Shown: positions 16,305 to 23,475 of the stretch, piece after piece
How the letters are laid out: each line of letters starts with the position of its first letter
Position numbering within the stretch: the stretch's first letter is position 1
Source: Acidobacteriota bacterium
GTDB lineage: Bacteria > Acidobacteriota > Polarisedimenticolia > J045
DNA: 42,881 nt
Assembly (NCBI GenBank): GCA_003696075.1
Contig: RFHH01000141.1
Coordinates: 1 to 42,881, forward strand
Direction of reading: 5' to 3'
Notes under the pieces: model-generated
The model's database searches: none
Seen by the model: the letters and a program-made list of their open reading frames with translations, nothing else
Told to the model about the DNA's origin: nothing
Translations under genes and position numbers: made by a program

Positions 16305-18250
16305 CGGAAGTACCTCCTCAAGAGCAGGACGACCTCGTCGCGGTCGTCTCGCCCCGAAAGCTCGATGTCCTGCAGGCGCCGGCGCGCCCGGGCGACCAGT
16401 TCGAAGGCCCGGAACCGCCAGTCGAGCTGCAGGTGGGCTTCGAAGTAACGTCCCTCCCGGTCGAGCACGAATTCGTCCCACCGGTCCAGCCCCGCCGTCA
16501 GCCGCGTCCGGCGCAACCGCAGCCTCAGGTCGACGCCAGCCCGTTCGAGGTCGATCCGCTCGCCGGGGCGGTCGGGGAACGTCGTCCTCTGCTTCATCGC
16601 GTCGAAGTCGAACTGGAGGAATCGCGTCTCCACGATCCCCCACCTCAGCGACGCGTTCCAGCGGGCGAACGGCAGGATGAAGCTCTTCTTGGTGTGCCGC
16701 GTGCCCTCGATCTGCCACCTCCGCCGGCTCACGCCGCCGGAATAGATCTTCTCCAGAGTCTGGTCGATCCGGCCGTCCGGCGTTCCGGCGATGAGGTCCT
16801 GCGCCTGCTTGGTCCGGCTGAGCCGGAACCAGACCCCGCTCCGGTCCCGCCACCCCAGCAGGTACCGGTTCGACCGGGTCCTCACGTCGAGCGCCGGGCT
16901 GGTGGTGACCGCGAAACGGACGAGGATCGTGTCGCCGGCCTGGATCGCGCTGCCCGGGAGGATCCGCAGCTCGACCACGCCGCCCGCCGCGAGAACCTCG
17001 TAATCGATCCCCTCCGTGTAGACGACCGTTCCGGTGACGTCGGTGACCTCGATCGTGTCGGGCTCGATCCCCGGCGTGTCGAGGAGGATCGGCAGCCCGT
17101 CCTCCACCAGGTGCTCTTCGGAGACGATCCTGCGGCGCGCGGGGAGATCCTGGTCGTCCCGGCGCAGCCGGCGGCCCACGGCCAGGTGGAGGGTGCCGGC
17201 GGTGAGGTGGCGCGTGTAGTCGAGCCCCGCGCGGTACTCGCGGAGGGTTTCGGTCCCGGCCTCCGGAAGATCGGTGTCCTGCAGGTCGGCCGCCGCCGTG
17301 GTGACCAGCGAGCCCCACAGCCGGTGCTCGAGCCCGATCGAACCGCGCCGCGTCACGAGGCGCCCCAGGAGGTCCTCCTGCTCCAGGCGCTCGAGCCGGC
17401 CCCCGAGCTGGAAATCGTCGTTCGGGCGCCACTCGACCGACTCCGCGCCGATCGCGTAGCGGAAATCGGCGGTTCCCGCCCGGTCGTAACCGAAGAGGGT
17501 CGTGTTGAACGTCAGCGTGCGGGAGGCGAGGGCGCGGTAACGGTGGGAGAGCGAAACGCGGACCTGCCGGTAGTCCTGGCGCGTGGAGCGCTCGACATAG
17601 TCCTGGAGCTCGCTCTCCAGCCGCATGGTGGAGAACCGCCCCCGCTGGTCGAGCTGGAATCCCCAGCTCGTGCGCCGCTCGTCCCGCGGGTCCCCCTCGA
17701 TCCCTTCGGTCCGCGCGCGGTCGGCGTAGAAAGTGAGGGGCCAGACGCGCGAGCGGCGGCGGAGAGTGGCCCGGAGCTCGCGGCGCAGGACGCGCCTCGT
17801 CGGGGCAAACGTGCTGTCGATGTCCTGGATGGACTGGTGGCCGGTGATCTCCCCGTTCCAGCGGAAGGCCGGCGCGATCCCGAGGCGCACCCGGTACTGG
17901 CTGGCATCGGCGTTCCTCGAGCCCTGGAACACGCCGGTGTTGGCGTCGATCTCGCTCCGCCGCAGCCGCAGCGTGCCACCCACCGAGAACGGCAGCAGGG
18001 ACGGGTGCAGGAACGACCCGGTGATGTCTCCGCCGATCCCGTACAGCAGCGCCCCCTCCTCCTGCCGGAACAGCTGCCCGTCGACCGGAGGCTCCCTCTC
18101 CTGCCGCTCGAAGTCGTAGCCCAGCTCGAGGAAGCCGGTGGCGTCCCGGAACCGCACGGGACGGACCAGGCGGACCGCCTGCCCGTACGCGTCGCTCCCG
18201 GCCAGTGCGGCCAGGACGAGCGCCGCCAGCACCGCACCCGGCCGCCTCAC
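16301..18250 (-). CDS. Outer-membrane beta-barrel (porin-like), candidate electron-conduit sheath
   Basis: A 649-residue protein with a signal peptide (about 1-24, ending AYGQA). The mature part is made of alternating amphipathic segments of 10-12 residues rich in Arg, Glu, Tyr and Phe (for example FLELGYDFER, GGTLRLRRSEID, RVRLGIAPAFRW, LTFNTTLFGYD, FEAHLQLDWRF), as expected for a large beta-barrel. A non-barrel insert around residues 375-440 looks like an immunoglobulin-like domain (IEVTDVTGTVVYTEGIDY). The sequence ends YFR rather than with a terminal Phe, so the usual C-terminal barrel signal is imperfect. It is flanked by haem proteins with stop/start overlaps on both sides, which suggests a porin-cytochrome conduit. 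The barrel is inferred from sequence pattern only. Confidence 0.8.
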   Translation of the reverse strand: MRRPGAVLAALVLAALAGSDAYGQAVRLVRPVRFRDATGFLELGYDFERQEREPPVDGQLFRQEEGALLYGIGGDITGSFLHPSLLPFSVGGTLRLRRSEIDANTGVFQGSRNADASQYRVRLGIAPAFRWNGEITGHQSIQDIDSTFAPTRRVLRRELRATLRRRSRVWPLTFYADRARTEGIEGDPRDERRTSWGFQLDQRGRFSTMRLESELQDYVERSTRQDYRQVRVSLSHRYRALASRTLTFNTTLFGYDRAGTADFRYAIGAESVEWRPNDDFQLGGRLERLEQEDLLGRLVTRRGSIGLEHRLWGSLVTTAAADLQDTDLPEAGTETLREYRAGLDYTRHLTAGTLHLAVGRRLRRDDQDLPARRRIVSEEHLVEDGLPILLDTPGIEPDTIEVTDVTGTVVYTEGIDYEVLAAGGVVELRILPGSAIQAGDTILVRFAVTTSPALDVRTRSNRYLLGWRDRSGVWFRLSRTKQAQDLIAGTPDGRIDQTLEKIYSGGVSRRRWQIEGTRHTKKSFILPFARWNASLRWGIVETRFLQFDFDAMKQRTTFPDRPGERIDLERAGVDLRLRLRRTRLTAGLDRWDEFVLDREGRYFEAHLQLDWRFRAFELVARARRRLQDIELSGRDDRDEVVLLLRRYFR

Positions 18251-18906
18251 GGCCCCCTCCCCCCCATCAGAGGCGCGTGCGGGTCGTGACAGTCGAGACA
18301 GCCGGCCCCCTCCGGCACGGGCGGGCCGGTGAGGTGGCTTTCGCCGTGACACCCGAGGCAGATCGTCTCCGGAGCCGCTCGCAGCAGCTTGACCTCGCGG
18401 CTCCGGTGGGGAAGGTGGCAGGCCGTGCACAGCCCGGCCGCTACCGGACCGTGCCAGCGGACGTCGTCTCCCCAGGTGAGGCCGGCGCGCAGGGTGCGCC
18501 GCTCGTGGCACGACACGCACAGCTTCTCGACCGGGCGCCGCAGGCGCGCCGCTTCGGCGCCCTGGGCCGGGTTCGCTCCGGTCGCGGCCACGTGGCACGC
18601 CTGGCACAGCCGGGCGGCCACGGGACCGTGCTGGGAGCCCCGCCAGACCGGCCGCGGCACCCGCCGCGCTTTCCGGGCGGTCTGGGGTGGGGCCGGATTG
18701 GCCCGGGCCCTCTCCTCCTCGCGGGCCCGTCGCTTGCTCGGCGGGTCGTCGAACAGCGCTTCGAGCACCTTCTGGCGGGAAGCCGCGCTGCACCCGGCAG
18801 CGCCCGCCACCAGCGGGACGAGCAGAAGGCACGACAGCAACCGCACCGCGGCGCGGCGACCGGTCCGCCCCCGCGGAACGGCGGCCCCACGCCGCGGCCG
18901 GCTCAC
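18247..18906 (-). CDS. Pentahaem cytochrome c lipoprotein
   Basis: A 219-residue protein with an N-terminal signal and lipobox GAAGC (Cys39), a charged Arg/Glu/Ala linker (about 50-85) and five CXXCH sites at residues 101, 130, 160, 183 and 203. The paired modules GPVAARLCQACH and GPVAAGLCTACH show internal duplication of the doubled-CXXCH type. Lipid anchoring would place it at the inner face of the outer membrane or on the cell surface, next to the beta-barrel encoded immediately downstream (GTGA overlap 18247-18250). By analogy with porin-cytochrome complexes it could be the periplasmic plug that feeds electrons into the barrel; that is inference. GTG start, overlapping the preceding stop by 4 nt. 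Confidence 0.87.
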   Translation of the reverse strand: MSRPRRGAAVPRGRTGRRAAVRLLSCLLLVPLVAGAAGCSAASRQKVLEALFDDPPSKRRAREEERARANPAPPQTARKARRVPRPVWRGSQHGPVAARLCQACHVAATGANPAQGAEAARLRRPVEKLCVSCHERRTLRAGLTWGDDVRWHGPVAAGLCTACHLPHRSREVKLLRAAPETICLGCHGESHLTGPPVPEGAGCLDCHDPHAPLMGGRGP

Positions 18907-20009
18907 GATCCCTTCCCCTCGCGTCCCGCCCCCTCTCCGGCCGGATCGCCGAAGACGTAGATGTTCAGTTTGTGCGGGCCGCTCTGGTTGGTGACGAGAA
19001 CGAGGTACTTCGGCTTCAGCTTCGGTGAAATGCGGTGCTTGAAGTAGCCGAGCAGCGAGCGGTCGATCGTGATCTCGAACGGCAGGTACATGTGGCCGGC
19101 GAAGTTCCCGTAGCCGCCGTAGAAAGTCGCCGGCTGGCCGTCCGGCAGGAAGATCTGCGCGTTCTCGAAGCCGGCGTCCAGGACGTGGACCAGGCCCTCC
19201 TCGTCCACCGCCACCCCCTTGGGGCGCGTGAAGCTCCCGGTCCAGTCGCCGAGCTTGCCGAAGGAGGCGAGCGGCTCCCCCTCGGGGGTCAACTTCTGGA
19301 CGCGGAAGTTCATCGAATCGGTGACGTAGAGGTTCCCGTCGGGGGCGGCATAGATGGCCACCGGGTACTTGAACTTGCCCGGCTCCGCCCCCTCGCCGCC
19401 GAGGGTGCCGACCTTTCGGCCGGTCTCCTTGTCGAAGACCTCGATCTCGTGGTCCTTGGCGTCGGTGACGTACAGCCTGTCGCCGAGGACGGCGACGTCG
19501 GTCGGACGGAGCTCGTCGGGGTTTCCGTATCCCTTGAGGACCGCTCCCGTCTCCGTGTCGTAGGCGACGACCTGGCTCCGGCCGGCGTCGGCGACGAAGA
19601 GGCGGCCTTCGTCGTCGATGTCGAGGCCGAGGGGGTTGCCGAGGCCCTCGGCGAAAAGGTCGAACCGCTTGCCGGGCAGGTCGATGCGGACGATCGCTCC
19701 GAGGCGGCCGTCCGCGACATAGATCACGCCGTCATGGACACCCACCCCGCGCGGCCGCACGAGCTGCCGCGTGGGCGCGTCTCCGAGAAGGGCGGCGGTG
19801 AGACCCTTGCGCAGGCCCGGGACGTCCTTGTCGGACGTCACGGCCATCAGGAACTGCAGCCGGGGCTCGTCGGGCGGGGGCGGGAAGAAACCCTCCTGGG
19901 GGCCGGGTTTCTTCGTCTCGACACTCGCGCAGCCGGCGATGCCGGCCGCCAGCAACACGAGCGCCGCCGTCCGTCCCCGCGGACGGGCCCGCTTCGTCGT
20001 CTTCTTCAT
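18903..20009 (-). CDS. NHL-repeat beta-propeller lipoprotein
   Basis: A 368-residue protein with a lipoprotein signal (KKTTKR..., lipobox GIAGC, Cys at about 27), a Pro-rich spacer and an NHL beta-propeller with repeats such as RPRGVGVHDGVIYVAD, NPLGLDIDDEGRLFVAD, YPVAIYAAPDGNLYVTDSMNFRVQ and RPKGVAVDEEGLVHVLD. Its C-terminus (about residues 300-350) adds a non-repeat segment with KLKPKYLVLVTNQSGPHKLNIYVFG. The start at 20009 is chosen because it gives a normal lipoprotein signal; its ribosome site is weak, and a start at 20069 is possible. It is a paralogue of the NHL protein at 15348-16304. GTGA overlap with the pentahaem lipoprotein gene. Confidence 0.86.
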   Translation of the reverse strand: MKKTTKRARPRGRTAALVLLAAGIAGCASVETKKPGPQEGFFPPPPDEPRLQFLMAVTSDKDVPGLRKGLTAALLGDAPTRQLVRPRGVGVHDGVIYVADGRLGAIVRIDLPGKRFDLFAEGLGNPLGLDIDDEGRLFVADAGRSQVVAYDTETGAVLKGYGNPDELRPTDVAVLGDRLYVTDAKDHEIEVFDKETGRKVGTLGGEGAEPGKFKYPVAIYAAPDGNLYVTDSMNFRVQKLTPEGEPLASFGKLGDWTGSFTRPKGVAVDEEGLVHVLDAGFENAQIFLPDGQPATFYGGYGNFAGHMYLPFEITIDRSLLGYFKHRISPKLKPKYLVLVTNQSGPHKLNIYVFGDPAGEGAGREGKGS

Positions 20010-20078
20010 GGGATTCGCCCTAACGCGCCGGGGAAGGGGCCGCGCGGGCTCCGGCCCCTCTCCCCTCATGGCGCAAGG

Positions 20079-20771
20079 CTACTTCGCGTGGCAGGTCAGG
20101 CACAGACCGGACGGGCTCCCGCCCTGATTGGTGGTCTGCGCGACGCGAAGGAGGTGCGTGTTCGGCACCGCCTCGCCCGGGCTGTCGTGCACGTCGTGGC
20201 ACGAGCTGCACTGGACCTTGCCGTTCTGGAGGACGTCGGCGATCGTCCCGGAGGTCCCCATCGGATCGGTCTTCGGGTGCAGGCCGGGATCCGCGTTCTC
20301 GTCGTAGACGATCGACAGCGGGTGCGTGGCCCGCAGGTCGGTGCCCTCACCGCCCGGGACGTTCGGGATCCGGGCATCCGGATCCTCGTCCTGGATGTAG
20401 AGCGTGCCGCCGCTTCCGATGTTCTTGTCGAACTCGTCGATGGCGACCGTGCCGTCGTGGCAGCCGAGGCACATCTTGCTGATGCCGGTCGGCTCGGCAT
20501 CGATCGCGCCGTCGAGCGTGTCCGACGAGTACATGGTGTAGGCATGGTTCGGCAGCGCGTGGTTCCACAGCAGGCCGACGAGGCCGATGTCCCGGCCGTG
20601 GTCGTGCGGCACGTGGCAGACCCGGCAGATCTCCTGGCGGAAGTTCCACGACTCCGCCGAGAAGTCGTGCGGGCTGCCGACGATGCCGTTGCCGGACCCG
20701 TTGGCGAGCGCCGCCGGCGCGACGAGCAACGCAAGGGCACAAGCGGCGTACAGCAGCTTGGGGGTTCTCAT
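20079..20771 (-). CDS. Secreted tetrahaem cytochrome c, first gene of the conduit cluster
   Basis: A 230-residue protein: signal peptide about 1-23, then CXXCH at residues 49, 101, 188 and 224. Other marks are GSPHDFS near the mature N-terminus, ICRVCHVPH, LLWNHALP, TLDGAIDAEPTGISKMCLGCHDGTVAID and HPLSIVYDENAD. It matches the first third of the 12-haem protein downstream in the operon. The size, four haems and neighbourhood of NHL propellers recall OmcE-like cytochromes that polymerise outside the cell, but I cannot confirm this by comparison. ATG start with GGGAGG upstream; a candidate promoter and a 14-bp inverted repeat lie in the leader. The next gene begins 69 nt later. Confidence 0.89.
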   Translation of the reverse strand: MRTPKLLYAACALALLVAPAALANGSGNGIVGSPHDFSAESWNFRQEICRVCHVPHDHGRDIGLVGLLWNHALPNHAYTMYSSDTLDGAIDAEPTGISKMCLGCHDGTVAIDEFDKNIGSGGTLYIQDEDPDARIPNVPGGEGTDLRATHPLSIVYDENADPGLHPKTDPMGTSGTIADVLQNGKVQCSSCHDVHDSPGEAVPNTHLLRVAQTTNQGGSPSGLCLTCHAK

Positions 20772-20837
20772 GGTGGTTTCGCCCTCCCGGTGCCCGGCCC
20801 CGGGGCCGAGCACGGATTACGAGTTGGACCTTGAGTT

Positions 20838-20888
20838 GGGAAAGGAACGCCAAACCGTTTCCGGCTGGCCCGCGGGCGTTCCTTTCCC
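20838..20888. repeat. 14-bp perfect inverted repeat in cytochrome-cluster leader
   Basis: GGGAAAGGAACGCC (20838-20851) and GGCGTTCCTTTCCC (20875-20888) are exact reverse complements separated by 23 nt. It lies about 67 nt before the ATG of the tetrahaem gene and just downstream of a TATAAT box on that strand. It may be an mRNA leader hairpin or a two-half-site operator. Confidence 0.7.
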
Positions 20889-20906
20889 CGTTCCTCTGCG
20901 CCGGGA

Positions 20907-20948
20907 ATTATACTACTAAATGGTCACATAATCCTAATTAGTTATACA
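20907..20948. promoter_or_regulatory. AT-rich divergent promoter region
   Basis: This is one of the few AT-rich patches in the window (about 20905-20955) and it lies between divergent operons. On the minus strand there is a perfect TATAAT (20912-20907) with no good -35. On the plus strand TGGTCA (20921-20926), 16 nt, then TATACA (20943-20948) could drive resB, leaving a leader of about 140 nt. Confidence 0.4.
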
Positions 20949-21098
20949 CTTTTTTCGACCGGCCGGGACGGCGGCGAGGGCCCCCCGGCCCAGGGGTCCG
21001 GGGCCGTTTGCCCCAGCCGGGAGCGGAAGGTAAAACCAACCCTTCCAGCCCGGTTTGAGGCACCCCCCATACGACACACCTCGAAGAGAGGTTTCCTC

Positions 21099-23459
21099 AT
21101 GTCCATCAGGAATCCGAATCGACCCGGCGGCGCGGCCGCCGCGGCCCCGCGGGGCGCGCTCGATCGCATCCTCGACGCGGTCGGCAGCCTCACGTTCGGC
21201 ATCGTCATCATGACCGCGATCCTGATCTACTGCTGGATCGGATCCGCGGGCTTCGCCCCCTTCTCCGACTGGTTCGTCCGGCAATCGTTCGAAAAGACGG
21301 AGATGGAGTGGTTCAACTGGTGGCCGTTCCACGTGCTGCTGGCCCTGATGTGCCTTTCGCTCGTGGTGGCCACCGTGAGGAAGGTCCGCCTCGATCTGCC
21401 GCACCTGGGCCTGTGGCTCACCCACGGCGGGATCCTCGTGGTGGTGCTCGGCACCGTCTATTACTTCGGCATGAAGCGCGAGGGCGACGTCCTCGTGTAC
21501 CGGCGCCAGGCCGTCATCACCCTCCCCGGCGGTTCTCCCGCGGCGATGACGTTGCGCCCCGGGGAAGCGGTGACCGTCCGCGGCGAGGGCAAGGCCTACC
21601 GCGTGCAGGTGGCCGACCTCAATCCGCACTACCGGCTCCGCTCCGGCGACGACGCCGGCAAGGAGACCTACGCGGCGCAGCTCTTCTTCCAGCCGCTGGA
21701 GGGGGATGCCCATCCCTTCATCCGGCAGCTCCTGGTGGGCTACCCGCAATACACGGAGGATGTCCTCCCGGGCCGCGGGCGGGCGGTCAAGGTGACCGGC
21801 GAGAAGCTCGTCGACAAGGACGTCGAGGTCGAGCTGAGGTACGCCCCCGCCGACCGGATCTACCTGCGGGACACCGCTGCGATCCACGTGCGGCCGGCGG
21901 GCGCCGGGGACGATGCGTGGATCGAACTTCCGGTTCCCGGCCTGCCGCACTACAACGAATACGCGCTCGCCGCGGCGGACGTGGTCGTCCCGCCCGGCGA
22001 GGAGCACCCGCTGCGCCGCCTGGAAATCCCGGTGGACGCCTCTCCGGCGGCACGACTGCTCGGTGAGGGCACGCGGGTCCGCGTGACCGGGTTCCTGCCG
22101 TTCGCGCATCTCGAGGAGCGGTGGGAGCCGGGCGGCGACGAGTTCCACCCTCTCATGCGCTTCGCGCTCCACATCGGCAACACCAATGCGAGCGGAACGC
22201 TCCACGCCGACGCGCCGCATCCGCATCACGTCCAGGTGGGGCGCCAACTGCTCGACGTCTCCTTCAAGTGGATCGAGTCGCAGGAGGAGCTCGACCGATT
22301 GATCGCTCCCGGCCCGTCGACGCTCGTCGTCTCGGTCCCCGAGCGGCACGTGACGCGGCGGATTCGCCTCGCCGATGCCCAGGAACGGGCGGTGGCGGTT
22401 CCGGGAACCGGGTACAAGCTCCAGGTCCTGGAGGTGCAGCCGCACTGGACGCTGGCCGGCGAGGAGGGCGGCGTGGCGTCGATGGTGCTCGTCCGCGTGA
22501 CGAAGGGCGACCGCAGCTTCCTCCGGGCGGTCGTGACGCCCCAGGTCGAACTCTCGCAGGACATCGACGAGAGCGGACACCAGGCGGGCCGAATCCTCGA
22601 CGATTCGATCCGCATCGAGGTGGAGAACCTCTCCTTGCCCGGCCTCACGCTGGTCGCCGGGCCCGTCGGGCTGCACGCGATCGTCGTCGACGGCGCCGGC
22701 CAGGTGACTCACAGGCCGGCGAAGCTGGGCGTGCCGGTGGTGTTCCCCTTCGACGATCTCCAGGTGACGATCGCGGCGGTCAGCGAGAAGGCGAGGAAGG
22801 TGCTGCGGCCGGTGGTGATTCCGTGGCGCGAGCGCGACCGGAAGGCCGGCATGGCGTACGCCGCGGTGCAGGTCGAGATCGCGGGCCCGCAGGGCGCCGA
22901 GCGCTATTGGGTGCGCTACAGCCACTACGCGCATCCCAGCCGGGCCGGGTTCTTCCCGCAGCGGGTGACGCTCCCCGACGGCCGGGCCATCGAGCTGCTC
23001 TTCTCCCGCCGCACGCTGCCCCTCCCCGCGCCGGTGGCGCTGGAGGCGTTCCAGCTCGAAACGTACACCGGCGGAACGCGGGAGCGGGACTACATCAGCC
23101 TGGTCCGCTTCCGCGAGGACGGCGGCTGGTCCGACATCAAGGAGATCCGCAGCAACCAGCCGACCGCCTACCGCGGCTGGTGGTTCTTCCAGAGCACCTG
23201 GGATCCGCCCGTTCCCCAGGCCAACTACGCCGGCATGAACTACACGGGGCTCGGTGTCGGCAATCGGCACGGCGTCGCGATCATGCTCTGGGGGAGCCTG
23301 CTCACCGTTTTCGGCACCTTCTGGGCCTTCTACATCAAGCCGATCCTGCTCCGCCGGAGGCGCGCGGCCGAAGCCGTCGCGGCGCCCGCGGCGCCGGCCC
23401 CCGAACCGGAGCTCGAACCGGTGGCCGTCGGCGGCTCGACGAGCCGGTCGGACGCGTGA
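21099..23459 (+). CDS. resB: ResB/Ccs1-family cytochrome c biogenesis protein
   Basis: A 786-residue membrane protein. Three N-terminal transmembrane helices (about residues 28-50, 73-92 and 105-125, the third containing the LWLTHGG histidine) are followed by a large periplasmic domain (about 130-715) and one more helix near the C-terminus (about 725-750, MLWGSLLTVFGTFWAFYI). This is the layout of ResB, the partner of CcsA in system II cytochrome c maturation, which delivers haem to CXXCH apocytochromes outside the membrane. It is longer than the typical 450-650 residues. The ATG follows GAAGAGAGG. It is 16 nt before ccsA and divergent from the cytochrome cluster it probably serves. No CcdA/ResA thiol protein is visible here. 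Confidence 0.88.
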   Translation: MSIRNPNRPGGAAAAAPRGALDRILDAVGSLTFGIVIMTAILIYCWIGSAGFAPFSDWFVRQSFEKTEMEWFNWWPFHVLLALMCLSLVVATVRKVRLDLPHLGLWLTHGGILVVVLGTVYYFGMKREGDVLVYRRQAVITLPGGSPAAMTLRPGEAVTVRGEGKAYRVQVADLNPHYRLRSGDDAGKETYAAQLFFQPLEGDAHPFIRQLLVGYPQYTEDVLPGRGRAVKVTGEKLVDKDVEVELRYAPADRIYLRDTAAIHVRPAGAGDDAWIELPVPGLPHYNEYALAAADVVVPPGEEHPLRRLEIPVDASPAARLLGEGTRVRVTGFLPFAHLEERWEPGGDEFHPLMRFALHIGNTNASGTLHADAPHPHHVQVGRQLLDVSFKWIESQEELDRLIAPGPSTLVVSVPERHVTRRIRLADAQERAVAVPGTGYKLQVLEVQPHWTLAGEEGGVASMVLVRVTKGDRSFLRAVVTPQVELSQDIDESGHQAGRILDDSIRIEVENLSLPGLTLVAGPVGLHAIVVDGAGQVTHRPAKLGVPVVFPFDDLQVTIAAVSEKARKVLRPVVIPWRERDRKAGMAYAAVQVEIAGPQGAERYWVRYSHYAHPSRAGFFPQRVTLPDGRAIELLFSRRTLPLPAPVALEAFQLETYTGGTRERDYISLVRFREDGGWSDIKEIRSNQPTAYRGWWFFQSTWDPPVPQANYAGMNYTGLGVGNRHGVAIMLWGSLLTVFGTFWAFYIKPILLRRRRAAEAVAAPAAPAPEPELEPVAVGGSTSRSDA

Positions 23460-23475
23460 CCCGAGGAGACGCGCC

